From: Stappia sp. MMSF_3263
Lineage (GTDB): Bacteria; Pseudomonadota; Alphaproteobacteria; Rhizobiales; Stappiaceae
NCBI RefSeq assembly: GCF_030733745.1
Contig: NZ_JASHIK010000011.1
Span: 112,883-176,882 of the forward strand
Direction: 5' to 3'
DNA length: 64,000 bases
Position numbers and translations under genes: made by a program. The first letter of the stretch is position 1. Each line of letters opens with the position of its first letter. The notes beneath the pieces were generated by a model. The model was given only the letters and a program-made list of their open reading frames with translations. It ran no database searches and was not told the origin of the DNA. Below are positions 63,924 to 64,000 of the stretch, piece after piece.

Positions 63924-64000
63924 ATGGATTTGGTAGGCGATTACCGTTTGTTGGCTGGTCGGGTTGCTGTTTGGGATGCATTGAATGATGCGGATGTTCT
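63924..64000 (+). CDS. CoxG/SRPBCC family protein (partial, runs off the window)
   Basis: The reading frame from ATG 63924 is cut by the window end after 25 codons. It reads MDLVGDYRLLAGRVAVWDAL and continues NDADV, the N-terminal pattern of CO dehydrogenase subunit G (CoxG), an SRPBCC-fold protein thought to recruit Cox proteins to the membrane. GGGAGGG lies at ribosome-site distance. Codons such as TTG, GTA, CGT and GTT are common here, unlike the G/C-ending codons of its neighbours. A cox or related molybdenum hydroxylase cluster probably follows outside the window. Confidence 0.7.
   Translation, partial: MDLVGDYRLLAGRVAVWDALNDADV

Overview
The window is gene-dense, high-G+C bacterial chromosome DNA. 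Gene content (NasT/NasS-controlled nitrate assimilation, N-acetylglutaminylglutamine amide (NAGGN) synthesis, ectoine breakdown, a rhizobial-type phn cluster with two PhnE proteins, a PHO-box-like array) points to an alphaproteobacterium of the Hyphomicrobiales. A marine Stappia-like genus is a guess, not shown by the sequence. No rRNA, tRNA, CRISPR array, insertion sequence, integrase or phage gene was seen.

Layout. (1) 1-65: tail of a type I secretion adaptor. (2) 99-9744: a peptide-uptake module on the minus strand (dppABCDF-like transporter, M81/MlrC-like metallopeptidase, D-threonine aldolase/D-serine dehydratase-like PLP enzyme), divergent from ridA and an RpiR regulator, with two matching operator-like palindromes between them. 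(3) 9819-22968: nasT-nasS, then an untranslated leader with ANTAR-type RNA hairpins and a terminator, then nrtA-nrtB-nrtCD-nirB-nirD-nasA and a truncated cysG. (4) 23113-31821: 3-hydroxyanthranilate dioxygenase, a TRAP transporter, a LysR regulator, aspartate dehydrogenase, a stand-alone CoxL-like molybdenum hydroxylase and a DapA-family lyase; this looks like an uncharacterised quinolinate or N-heteroaromatic acid pathway. (5) 31884-37359: NAGGN osmolyte genes with a divergent MarR regulator. (6) 37450-43547: ectoine/diaminobutyrate catabolism (doeD-doeC, doeX, doeA-doeB2). (7) 43677-45476: small membrane protein plus HlyD-like protein. (8) 45501-59201: phosphonate cluster phnF | phnGHIJKL-acetyltransferase-phnCDE1E2-DUF1045-phnM-phnN. 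(9) 59474-60208: FkbM-type methyltransferase. (10) 60372-63646: response regulator, hybrid histidine kinase and FIST (NosP-like) sensor. (11) 63924-end: start of a CoxG/SRPBCC gene.

The common theme is scavenging of nitrogen, phosphorus and osmolytes: nitrate is reduced to ammonium, phosphonates are opened by C-P lyase, ectoine is consumed as a carbon and nitrogen source, and NAGGN is made as an endogenous osmolyte next door. Nearly every block has its own regulator, and I could read a plausible cis-element beside most of them. Start codons were chosen from visible Shine-Dalgarno sequences and family N-termini, so several differ from the longest reading frame.
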